NCBI RefSeq assembly: GCF_002831585.1
Contig: NZ_CP025113.1
Coordinates: 4,045,001-4,109,000, forward strand
DNA: 64,000 nucleotides
Source of the DNA: Bradyrhizobium sp. SK17
GTDB lineage: Bacteria > Pseudomonadota > Alphaproteobacteria > Rhizobiales > Xanthobacteraceae
Direction of reading: 5' to 3'
Shown here: positions 57,303 through 64,000 of the stretch, in pieces
Numbering within the stretch: position 1 is the first letter of the stretch
Layout of the letters: each line of letters begins with the position of its first letter
Position numbers and translations under genes: made by a program
The notes under the pieces: generated by a model
Told to the model about the DNA's origin: nothing
Seen by the model: the letters and a program-made list of their open reading frames with translations, nothing else
Databases searched by the model: none

Positions 57303-58618
57303 CGGCATTGACCGACAGGCCGGACCAAGTGGCCGCCGCAACAGGCGACGACGGTGTGCTGCACCGGCCGTTGCGCTGGCTGCGGCGCGTGGGGAGTAAT
57401 GTCGGGCTCGGCCTGGTCGACCAAGCGCTGCTCAGCGGCGCGGCGTTCCTGCTGACGATCGTGCTGGCCAATGTGCTCGATATCAGTTCGTTTGGTCGGT
57501 TCAGCGTCGCCTGGTCGTTCTCGATCTTGGTCGAGGCGGTGGTCTTGCGCGGTCTGTTCGACGACGGCCTGCCGGCCACAGCGCATCGCATTCCGAAATC
57601 GCAATGGCCGCAGCTTCGGTTCGGACTGTATTTGTCGGCCCTGCTGGTCTCGGCGACGCTCGGCCTCCTGCTCGCGATCGCGGGCGTGGCACTCGCCGCT
57701 GCGGGAAACGACGCGGGCGGACTGATGATCGCGACCGGGCTCGCAATCCCGGCGGCTCGCCTGCAAAGCATGTTCCGCCGCATGTCCTATCTCGATGGGC
57801 GGTTGCCGCGCGCGGTGATGTCGTCACTGGCCTACTGTGCGGCACTTGTGGTCTCGACTGTGCTGATGATCGGTCTCAGGCTCACCGGCGCGGCTGCGGC
57901 GATGGCATGCATCGCGATCTCGGCTGTGGTCGCCGGCGGTCTGCTGCTGGCCTACACGAGCGAGCTGGCATGGCCACAACGTCGGATCTTTCGTGGCTCG
58001 CTGCGGCGGCTGGTCAGGAATGGCCGCTGGTTCGTGGCGACATCGCTGACCTACTGGATCGGCAGCATCGGCTTGATCCCGGTTTGCGGTGTTCTGATCG
58101 GGCTGCAAGCCAGCGCGTCGCTGCGGATCCTGCTGCTGCTGTTCGCGCCGCTGAGCCAGTTCTGTGCGACGATGTTCTCGGTTCGATTGCCGGAAATCGC
58201 TGCCGAGCTGCGCGCCGGCAGGCGCGGTGCGGTTGCCGCCGCGGCTCGCGAAAATGCCCTGCTGCTCGGATCGATCGCGGCCGCCTATGGCGCATTGGTG
58301 GTGCTGTTCGGGCAGCGCATCCTGGCGCTCGTGATTCATGGAGCGGGCTATGAGATCGGGATCGGCAGCCTGGGCCTGATGGCCGTCGCGATGGGGCTCG
58401 ACGCGGTGTGGCTCGGCCTCGCGTTGCCGTTGTTCGCGACCGGCAAGCCGCAACGGTTCATGCTGAGCCGGATCGCCGGCCTCGTCGCGTTGTGCGGTGT
58501 CCTGCCGCTGGCGGCCGCCGCCTGGCAGGTGACGGGCGCCGTTGCGGCGATGGTCGCCTCCAGCGCTGCGTCGGTGATCGTCGTGGTGTGGACCAGCGCG
58601 GTGCGGGAGCGGCCATGA
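57299..58618 (+). CDS. Wzx-type oligosaccharide flippase
   Basis: The 439-aa protein has about 12-14 helices with the polysaccharide-flippase pattern: LVDQALLSGAAFLLTIVLANVLDISSFGRFSVAWS near the start and a C-terminal GAGYEIGIGSLGLMAVAMGLDAVWLGLALPLFATGKPQRFM. It flips undecaprenyl-linked repeat units across the inner membrane for the polymerase. ATGA overlaps with both neighbours indicate translational coupling. Confidence 0.9.
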   Translation: MTALTDRPDQVAAATGDDGVLHRPLRWLRRVGSNVGLGLVDQALLSGAAFLLTIVLANVLDISSFGRFSVAWSFSILVEAVVLRGLFDDGLPATAHRIPKSQWPQLRFGLYLSALLVSATLGLLLAIAGVALAAAGNDAGGLMIATGLAIPAARLQSMFRRMSYLDGRLPRAVMSSLAYCAALVVSTVLMIGLRLTGAAAAMACIAISAVVAGGLLLAYTSELAWPQRRIFRGSLRRLVRNGRWFVATSLTYWIGSIGLIPVCGVLIGLQASASLRILLLLFAPLSQFCATMFSVRLPEIAAELRAGRRGAVAAAARENALLLGSIAAAYGALVVLFGQRILALVIHGAGYEIGIGSLGLMAVAMGLDAVWLGLALPLFATGKPQRFMLSRIAGLVALCGVLPLAAAAWQVTGAVAAMVASSAASVIVVVWTSAVRERP

Positions 58619-59241
58619 CCGACGACGCGCATGGCCGCTCGCTGCCGAAGCTGCATATCGGTGCCTTCAACTGCGGCATCGAGGGCTGGATCAACACCGA
58701 CATCACGATGCATCTGTGGATCGCGAAGCTGCCGTTCGCGGCGAGGGCGCTGCATCTCGCCGGCCTGCTCAGCGATGTCCGCTATACTGAGCACCGCCGG
58801 GGCAGGTTCGACGGGCTCCGCCATATGGATTTGACCAAGCCGCTGCCGTTCGCGGACCGCAGCCTATCGGCGGTGTTCAGCGCGCATGTCTTCGAGCACC
58901 TGTTTCCCGACGAGGTCGAGCGGCTGTCGCGTGAGATCGCTCGCGTGCTGGCGCCTGGCGGGGTGTGCCGCATCGTCGTGCCCGATATGGAACGGATCGT
59001 CGCGCTTTATGATCCGGCCGCGCCGCAGGCTTTCCTCAGGGGCGTATTCGAGATCGAGCGTCGGGGCGAAGTGGCTTTCGCGCATCACTGGGGCTTTACC
59101 CGTGCATCGCTCGCGGCGTTGTTCAGCGCGGCGGGCTGTTCGCAGACCCACACACGAGCCTATCGTGAAGGCGTCTGTCCCGACATCGACCGGCTCGACA
59201 ACCGGCCGGACGAGTCGATCTTCTTCGAGGCCATCAAGTGA
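58615..59241 (+). CDS. SAM-dependent methyltransferase (208 aa)
   Basis: The product begins MTDDAHGRSLPKLHIGAFNCGIEGWINTDITMHLWIAKLP, the form in which the SAM motif region is shortened. KPLPFADRSLSAVFSAHVFEHLFPDEVERLSREIARVLAPGGVCRIVVPD then corresponds to motifs II-III. This pattern is frequent in polysaccharide loci. Coupled to the flippase gene by ATGA. Confidence 0.88.
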   Translation: MTDDAHGRSLPKLHIGAFNCGIEGWINTDITMHLWIAKLPFAARALHLAGLLSDVRYTEHRRGRFDGLRHMDLTKPLPFADRSLSAVFSAHVFEHLFPDEVERLSREIARVLAPGGVCRIVVPDMERIVALYDPAAPQAFLRGVFEIERRGEVAFAHHWGFTRASLAALFSAAGCSQTHTRAYREGVCPDIDRLDNRPDESIFFEAIK

Positions 59242-59275
59242 GCGGGACAGGTCAATCGCTGGCAGGAGACGGACA

Positions 59276-59947
59276 TTGCTGAGGGCAATCCAAGCCCGTT
59301 TTTCCGGTGCGGCACGGAGGCGGCGCGGTGAATTCCTCGTCCGCACCGTCAACGTGCCGCCGGATGCGAAGATCCTCGATCTCGGCGGCGGGAGCGGCCG
59401 GCACATCCGCGCGATCCTGCCGTACCACAACGACATCACGGTCTGCGACATCTCGGCGGATGATTTGAAAGCCGCGCGCGAGCGCTTCGGTTTCAAGACG
59501 GTGCTGCTGCGGGAGACCGAGCGGCTGCCATTCGACGATCAGGCGTTCGATTTCTGCTTCTGCTCGTCGGTGATCGAGCATGTGACCGGCCCGAAGCAGC
59601 AGGTCGTCACGATCGCGAGCGACGCGGCATTTCGCGATATCGCCCGGGCGCACCAGAACCGATTTGCGGGCGAGATCTCGCGGGTGGCGAAGTCGTTCTA
59701 CGTGCAGACGCCGTACCGGTATTTTCCGATCGAGAGCCACACCTGGCTGCCCGGCATCATCGTCTTGCTGCCGAGGCGGATGCAGATTTCGGTGATTGAG
59801 CAGTTTAACCGCTTCTGGTTCAAGCGGACCGCGCCCGACTGGCATCTATTCGACTGGCGCGAGATGACGGAGACGTTTCCGGACGCCCGGATCTACCGTG
59901 AACGATATCTCGGCATGACCAAGTCGCTGATGGCGATCAAGGCCTGA
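59276..59947 (+). CDS. SAM-dependent methyltransferase (223 aa), TTG start
   Basis: The TTG at 59276 is chosen because AGGAG stands seven bases upstream and the next ATG is far inside the domain. The product has AKILDLGGGSGRHIRAILPYHNDITVCDIS (motif I) and LPFDDQAFDFCFCSSVIEHVTGPKQQ. The C-terminal region contains YVQTPYRYFPIESHTWLPGI, a block seen in sugar-modifying methyltransferases. It is the last plus-strand gene of the operon. Confidence 0.85.
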   Translation: MLRAIQARFSGAARRRRGEFLVRTVNVPPDAKILDLGGGSGRHIRAILPYHNDITVCDISADDLKAARERFGFKTVLLRETERLPFDDQAFDFCFCSSVIEHVTGPKQQVVTIASDAAFRDIARAHQNRFAGEISRVAKSFYVQTPYRYFPIESHTWLPGIIVLLPRRMQISVIEQFNRFWFKRTAPDWHLFDWREMTETFPDARIYRERYLGMTKSLMAIKA

Positions 59948-59968
59948 CGCAGCCCACCGATCGCCGCA

Positions 59969-60685
59969 TCAATCGTCGCGCCGCGCCAGCACGTTGATCA
60001 GCGTGCCCACGGCGGCCCGGCGATCGAGCGCCGGCGGGAGCGGCGAACCGGCAAAGCCAGCAGCCAGCATCGAGAGGCCGTGCTGCCGCAGCAGGTTCTG
60101 CATGGCGGCCAGCGAGGCGTCGAATTTGGAGTATGTGAGATAGCGGAACAGCGGTCGCGGCGACATGCGCAAGGACGCGGCGTGAGCGAGCTTGTAGCTC
60201 CGGCGCAGCAGCGAGCCGCGGTTCGGGATCGAGACCAGCAACAGCCCGTCAGGCTTGAGCACGCGATGGATCTCGGCGAGGCACCGTGCCACGTCCAGGA
60301 CATATTCCAACACGCTGGCGCACAGCACGCCGTCGAAGGCGCGATCCGTGAACGGCAGGCTCTCGATCGTTGGGATCTGCCTGAAAGTGAGCCGTTCGGC
60401 GAGCCTGCCGTCGGTGCGGTGGGCGCGTGCGGCGGCGACCATGTCCGGCGATGCATCGACGCCGGTGACGTTGCAGTTGCGCGCGGCGAGCAGGCGGGCG
60501 AGCGTTCCGGTGCCGCAGCCGGCATCCAGCCAATGCTGTCCGGAGAGATCGGTTGTCCCGAGCAGACCGAACATCGCGGCGGTGCGTGCCTTGAAGGTGC
60601 GGCCGCGATGCAGCGTCTCCCACGCCGACGAGATCTCGTCGTGAAAGCGGATTTCGGGACGCTCGATCTGGCCCATGGTAGCCAT
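59969..60685 (-). CDS. SAM-dependent methyltransferase (238 aa)
   Basis: The product has HWLDAGCGTGTLARLLAARNCNVTGVDASPDM (motif I) and LPFTDRAFDGVLCASVLEYVLDVARCLAEIHRVLKPDGLLLVSIPN. The ATG at 60685 follows AGGGATC; upstream in-frame sequence is not conserved-looking. It is convergent with the preceding methyltransferase, 21 bp apart, and lies 8 bp after the dehydrogenase gene in a minus-strand operon. Confidence 0.88.
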   Translation of the reverse strand: MATMGQIERPEIRFHDEISSAWETLHRGRTFKARTAAMFGLLGTTDLSGQHWLDAGCGTGTLARLLAARNCNVTGVDASPDMVAAARAHRTDGRLAERLTFRQIPTIESLPFTDRAFDGVLCASVLEYVLDVARCLAEIHRVLKPDGLLLVSIPNRGSLLRRSYKLAHAASLRMSPRPLFRYLTYSKFDASLAAMQNLLRQHGLSMLAAGFAGSPLPPALDRRAAVGTLINVLARRDD

Positions 60686-60693
60686 GGTGATCC

Positions 60694-62004
60694 CTACCAG
60701 TGGAAGCCGTTCACTTTGGCGCGGACTTGTTCGGGCAATCCGATATCCGTCAGTTCGAGCACGACCTGGTCGGGACGAGCTACGGTCAGCGCCGCGACGA
60801 AGCGTGGATCGGCCGTCGTCAGCACGATGATATCGGCCCATTCGATCGTCGCCGTCACGTCGTCATGCAGCAGGCCGACCAGGTCGGGGTTGCGCATCAG
60901 GAACTCACGGTTGGCGCCGATCAACTGCGACAGCTGCACATTGGGGTCGAAGATCCGGATGTCACGCTGCTCGCCGAGCAGGCGCTTGACCAGCGCCACG
61001 AACGGGCTTTCGCGGACATCGTCGGTGCCGGCCTTGAAGCTGATGCCGAGGAACGCAATGCGGCGGCCGTCATGCGACAGGATCCAGTCGGTGCCGCGCG
61101 ACATGATCATCTCGTTGCTGGGCAGGATGCTTTCGAGCACCGGTGCCGACAGGCCGCGGCTGTGGGCGAGGTGCCTCAGCGCCTTGACGTCCTTGGGCAG
61201 GCAGGAGCCGCCGAAGGCAAAGCCCGGGCGCAAATAGGCCGCCGAGATGTTGAGCCTGGTGTCCTGCATGAAGATGTTCATGACGTTGCGGCCGTCGATG
61301 CCGAGCGTCTTGGCGATGGTGCCGATCTCGTTGGCGAAGCTGACCTTCAGCGCATGCCAGCTGTTGTCGACATATTTGACCAGCTCGGCGGTCTCGACCG
61401 GCGGGGTGATCTTGGCGCCCGGCAGATCCTTGTAGAGCGCCATGACGCGGTCGGCGGTGTCCTGGTTGAAGGCGCCGACCACGGTCTTGGACGGCGCGTT
61501 GAAATCCGCGATCGCGCTGCCTTCGCGCAGGAATTCCGGATTGAACGCGAGGTCGAAATCGCGGCCGATCTTGTTGCCGGAGGCTTCCTCGATCAGCGGG
61601 CCGACGGTGCCGCGGGTGGTGCCCGGCAGCACGGTGGAGCGGATCGTCACGGTATGCGGTGCGTTCTTGGCGCGCAGGCCACGACCGATCTCGATGGCGA
61701 CCTCCCGGATCGCGGTCAGGTCGAGATTGCCGTTGCCCGACGAGGGCGTGCCGACGCAGACCATCGAGATGTCGCTGTTGACGATCGCCTCGGTGGCATC
61801 GGTGGTCGCGGTCAACTGACCGGTCGCGACCGCGCGCGCCACCTTGTCCGTGATGCCGGGTTCGATGACCGGCGAGCGGCCTTTACGGATCAGGTCGACC
61901 TTGGCGACGCTCTTGTCGACGCCGATGATCTGGTGACCGAGTTCGGTGAAGCAGGCCGCGCAGACCGTTCCGACATAACCCAGGCCGAAGATACTGACGT
62001 TCAT
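60694..62004 (-). CDS. GDP-mannose 6-dehydrogenase (AlgD-type)
   Basis: The 436-aa nucleotide-sugar dehydrogenase has VSIFGLGYVGTVCAACFTELGH at the N-terminus, VKYVDNSWHALKVSFANEIG in the middle and the catalytic Cys in AFGGSCLPKDVKAL. By count this Cys is residue 268. The total length and the position of the Cys equal those of Pseudomonas AlgD, and FAFGGSCLPKD is the AlgD form; UDP-glucose dehydrogenases have GYGGSCFPKD. It should oxidise GDP-mannose to GDP-mannuronate, though a UDP-sugar substrate cannot be excluded by sequence alone. Confidence 0.88.
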   Translation of the reverse strand: MNVSIFGLGYVGTVCAACFTELGHQIIGVDKSVAKVDLIRKGRSPVIEPGITDKVARAVATGQLTATTDATEAIVNSDISMVCVGTPSSGNGNLDLTAIREVAIEIGRGLRAKNAPHTVTIRSTVLPGTTRGTVGPLIEEASGNKIGRDFDLAFNPEFLREGSAIADFNAPSKTVVGAFNQDTADRVMALYKDLPGAKITPPVETAELVKYVDNSWHALKVSFANEIGTIAKTLGIDGRNVMNIFMQDTRLNISAAYLRPGFAFGGSCLPKDVKALRHLAHSRGLSAPVLESILPSNEMIMSRGTDWILSHDGRRIAFLGISFKAGTDDVRESPFVALVKRLLGEQRDIRIFDPNVQLSQLIGANREFLMRNPDLVGLLHDDVTATIEWADIIVLTTADPRFVAALTVARPDQVVLELTDIGLPEQVRAKVNGFHW

Positions 62005-62119
62005 GCTTCGACCTTCGCTGATCCGGACATGCGGGGGCGCGCGGCGGTGCCGCGCCCGATCGCTGACGGCGCAGGCGCCATCAACCGATGCTCTCGAGTT
62101 GGGTGAAGCGGCAGGGCAA

Positions 62120-63418
62120 TCAAGGCGATGCCCGCCCGGCGGCAGCTTTGGCGTTGGAGGCCGGCGCGGACGGCCGCTCGGTGGTCGTGCGCGGTGAGCG
62201 GCCTGGCAGCGGTGCCTTCCTGGTGAACAGCGCCTCGTAAGCCGCGAGCAGCTTCGGCTCCTCGTGCGTCCAGGACAATTTGCGCTCGACGCGGCTGCGG
62301 CCGAATGCCCCCATCGTCTGCCGCTGCGCCGGATCATCGATCAGCGCAACGATCTTGTCGGCGAAATCGATCGGATCGTTCTTCGCCGCATAGAGCGAGG
62401 CGTCGAGCGCCGAGCGCCGGCCCTCGCGGACGTCGAACTGGACGATCGGCCGTCCGAGCGCCATGTACTCCATGATCTTGTTCATGGTGGAGATGTCGTT
62501 CATCGGCGTCACCCGGTCCGGATTGACGCAGACATCCGCGGTCGAGAGCATCGTAAACAATGCGTCGTCGGCGATCGCGCCGGTGAAGGTCACGTAGTCG
62601 CAGAGCCTCATCTCCGCGCAGAGCGCGACGACTGCGTTCCATTCCGGCCCGGTGCCGGCGATGTTGAACTGGATGTCGGTACGTCCGAGGTCGTGCACGA
62701 TGTGGCCGATCGATTGCAGCAGCAGGTCGATGCCCTCGGACTGGCCGATCACGCCGACATAGCCGACGCTGTGGCGCCGGCCGTTGCGCCAAGCCGGATC
62801 GACCGGGCGGGAGCGCACCCGCTCGAGATTGGGGCCGGAGCGCACCACGAACACCCGGCTCGCCGGCATCCGGCCGCGCGCGATCGCGATCTCGCGATAT
62901 GATTCATTGGTCGCGATCGAGATGCTCGCCGTCTTGAAGGTCAGATACTCGACCAGCCGCAGCAGATGCCAGAAAATGTCCCTGCGGCCGAATTTCGCTT
63001 CGTAGAGCTCGGGATTGACGTCGTGATGATCGAACACGAAGCGCTTGCCGCCGAGCCTGAACAGCAGACCGACCAGGAAGATCAGGTCCGGCGGATTGCA
63101 GCCGTGGATCACGTCGAAGCCGTGCTTCCAGGCGACCTTGGTCGCGAGCCAGGTCTCCCAGAACAGCGCGACCGGATATTCGATCAGGTAGGCGGCGATG
63201 CCGCGCGCTTCCACCGGCATCGGATGACGGTAAATGTGAATACCCTCGAGGCATTCGTAGGATTTGTCATGGCCGCGGCCTTTCGGGCAGATCACCGAGA
63301 CCTCGTAGCCCGCCTTGCGCAGCGACGTCGCTTCGCACCACACCCTGCGATCGAAAGGAACCGGGAGGTTCTCGACGATGATCAGGATCCGCCGCGGTGA
63401 TGGTTCAGCTCTCGACAT
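62120..63418 (-). CDS. Glycosyltransferase family 4
   Basis: The 432-aa GT-B protein has RRILIIVENLPVPFDRRVWCEATSLRKAGYEVSVICPKG at the start and a GT4 core including SVGYVGVIGQSEGIDLLLQSI and STMNKIMEYMALGRPIVQFD. The 'LPVPFDRRVW' opening is typical of WcaI- or exopolysaccharide-type glycosyltransferases. A basic, Ala-rich tail ends the protein. It heads a minus-strand operon with the dehydrogenase and a methyltransferase. The direct repeat at 63463-63480 lies 45 bp upstream. Confidence 0.9.
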   Translation of the reverse strand: MSRAEPSPRRILIIVENLPVPFDRRVWCEATSLRKAGYEVSVICPKGRGHDKSYECLEGIHIYRHPMPVEARGIAAYLIEYPVALFWETWLATKVAWKHGFDVIHGCNPPDLIFLVGLLFRLGGKRFVFDHHDVNPELYEAKFGRRDIFWHLLRLVEYLTFKTASISIATNESYREIAIARGRMPASRVFVVRSGPNLERVRSRPVDPAWRNGRRHSVGYVGVIGQSEGIDLLLQSIGHIVHDLGRTDIQFNIAGTGPEWNAVVALCAEMRLCDYVTFTGAIADDALFTMLSTADVCVNPDRVTPMNDISTMNKIMEYMALGRPIVQFDVREGRRSALDASLYAAKNDPIDFADKIVALIDDPAQRQTMGAFGRSRVERKLSWTHEEPKLLAAYEALFTRKAPLPGRSPRTTTERPSAPASNAKAAAGRASP

Positions 63419-63462
63419 TTGCGATGATCTATATCATTGACCTAACAACATCACAATCCGAC

Positions 63463-63480
63463 TAACATTGGAATTAACAT
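63463..63480 (-). promoter_or_regulatory. 12-bp-period direct repeat, site C, between the GT4 and glycosidase genes
   Basis: On the minus strand: ATGTTA, six bases ending in A, ATGTTA. It lies in the 117-bp divergent gap, 45 bp from the GT4 start and 55 bp from the glycosidase start. It contains the 11-mer ATGTTAATTCC also found in front of the initiating transferase gene. Confidence 0.45.
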
Positions 63481-63535
63481 GCGCGGCTTCCATGATGCAA
63501 TCCCTGTGCGGATGTGACGGCGACGAGACACGGAC

Positions 63536-64000
63536 ATGGCAGGCACGTTGAGGGATTGGGGCAGCGGGGCATTGATTGCACTGGTTTTGAGCACGCTGGT
63601 GCCGTTCGCTCAGAAATGGCCGCTGCGATGGAATGCCTCGCTGACCACCGATGCGCTCGATGCGAGCCGTGTGAACGCCGTGATCCCGCCGACGTTTTTC
63701 GGCATGACGGTCAACGCCATCGGTTCGTCGCAGCCGTGGCCCGAACTCAGGTTTGACGGCGTCCGGCTGTGGGGCGCGATCTATTGGGCGCAGGTCAATC
63801 CGGCGCCCGGCTTCTACAACTGGGCGCGGTTCGACGCGATCCTCGCAGCCGCCGAGCGCGCGCATGTCGATATCGTTCTCAATCTCGCCTTCACGCCGAG
63901 ATGGGCGGCCGCGGTGAAGGATGCGCCGCCGGCGTTCACGCCGGGCGCGAGTTCGCCGCCGGCCGATCTCGCCTCATGGGATGATTGGGTGCGGGCGGCA
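63536..64000 (+). CDS. PslG-like glycoside hydrolase, N-terminal part; runs off the window end
   Basis: 155 codons are present without a stop. An N-terminal hydrophobic stretch (GALIALVLSTLVPFAQ) suggests export. Then come VIPPTFFGMTVNAIG, VRLWGAIYWAQVNPAPGFYNWARFDAILAAAERAHVDIVLNLAFTPRWAA, the barrel-opening pattern of GH39/PslG-type enzymes that cut exopolysaccharide. The catalytic Glu residues lie beyond the window. It is divergent from the GT4 gene. The family call is moderate because only the first third is visible. Confidence 0.7.
   Translation, partial: MAGTLRDWGSGALIALVLSTLVPFAQKWPLRWNASLTTDALDASRVNAVIPPTFFGMTVNAIGSSQPWPELRFDGVRLWGAIYWAQVNPAPGFYNWARFDAILAAAERAHVDIVLNLAFTPRWAAAVKDAPPAFTPGASSPPADLASWDDWVRAA

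Noticed and set aside
63424..63437. ATGAT-N4-ATCAT, resembling an FNR/FixK box
   Set aside because: The outer bases differ from TTGAT-N4-ATCAA at both ends, positions that FixK-type proteins contact, so I do not call an oxygen-response site.
1..64000. CRISPR arrays, tRNA or rRNA genes, and prophage
   Set aside because: I saw no evenly spaced repeats, no tRNA cloverleaf or rRNA sequence, and no phage structural or integrase genes.

Overview
The window looks like chromosomal DNA of a Bradyrhizobium-type alphaproteobacterium (order Hyphomicrobiales). The evidence is high GC with strong GC3 bias, a MucR/Ros regulator, a DivJ/PleC-type histidine kinase, CtrA-type boxes, DUF2336, DUF1491 and DUF5330 proteins, rhizobial REP palindromes, and a dispersed intergenic repeat familiar from Bradyrhizobium. 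I see no tRNA, rRNA, CRISPR array or prophage.

Layout. 1-3.4 kb (minus strand): the N-terminal part of a methylmalonyl-CoA mutase small subunit, the folP-folB-folK folate cluster and two small conserved proteins. 3.8-7.7 kb: a HerA-like ATPase, an M20 peptidase, and a compact RAYT transposase unit bounded by perfect 33-bp inverted repeats and copies of one terminator. 7.7-12.6 kb: class II aldolase, GT-C type membrane glycosyltransferase, mucR (its zinc-finger residues are degenerate) and sufE. 12.7-20.6 kb: an envelope and cell-cycle flavoured stretch with a DivJ/PleC-type kinase overlapping a peptidoglycan-binding membrane protein, an ankyrin protein, DUF1491, DUF2336 and a lipoprotein. Two perfect TTAA-N7-TTAA boxes lie between DUF2336 and the lipoprotein operon. 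20.5-28.4 kb: a LysR/metallo-hydrolase pair, PBP1A with DUF1214 and DUF1254 genes, a YcgN protein and a 14-TM MFS pump. 28.9-36.7 kb: a branched-chain-type ABC importer with two paralogous binding proteins and one fused double ATPase, then a TPP enzyme. 36.9-43.5 kb: a lone Flp pilin, Ku, many very small membrane or hypothetical proteins, and a UDP-glucuronate 4-epimerase.

44-64 kb is an exopolysaccharide locus. It has an ExoY/WbaP-type initiating transferase, Wza-type export lipoprotein, Wzc-type tyrosine autokinase, GT4 glycosyltransferases, an O-antigen-ligase-type polymerase, a Wzx-type flippase, an AlgD-type GDP-mannose dehydrogenase and a PslG-like glycosidase (cut by the window end). 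Four SAM methyltransferases suggest a methylated, uronate-containing polymer made by the Wzx/Wzy route.

The least expected signals are non-coding. A direct repeat (WTGTTA-N5-AATGTTA, 12-bp period) occurs at three promoters, two of them of exopolysaccharide genes. There are also CtrA-type boxes, an intrinsic terminator with no gene in front of it, a 23-bp palindrome, and a hairpin terminator between the first binding-protein gene and its permease genes.
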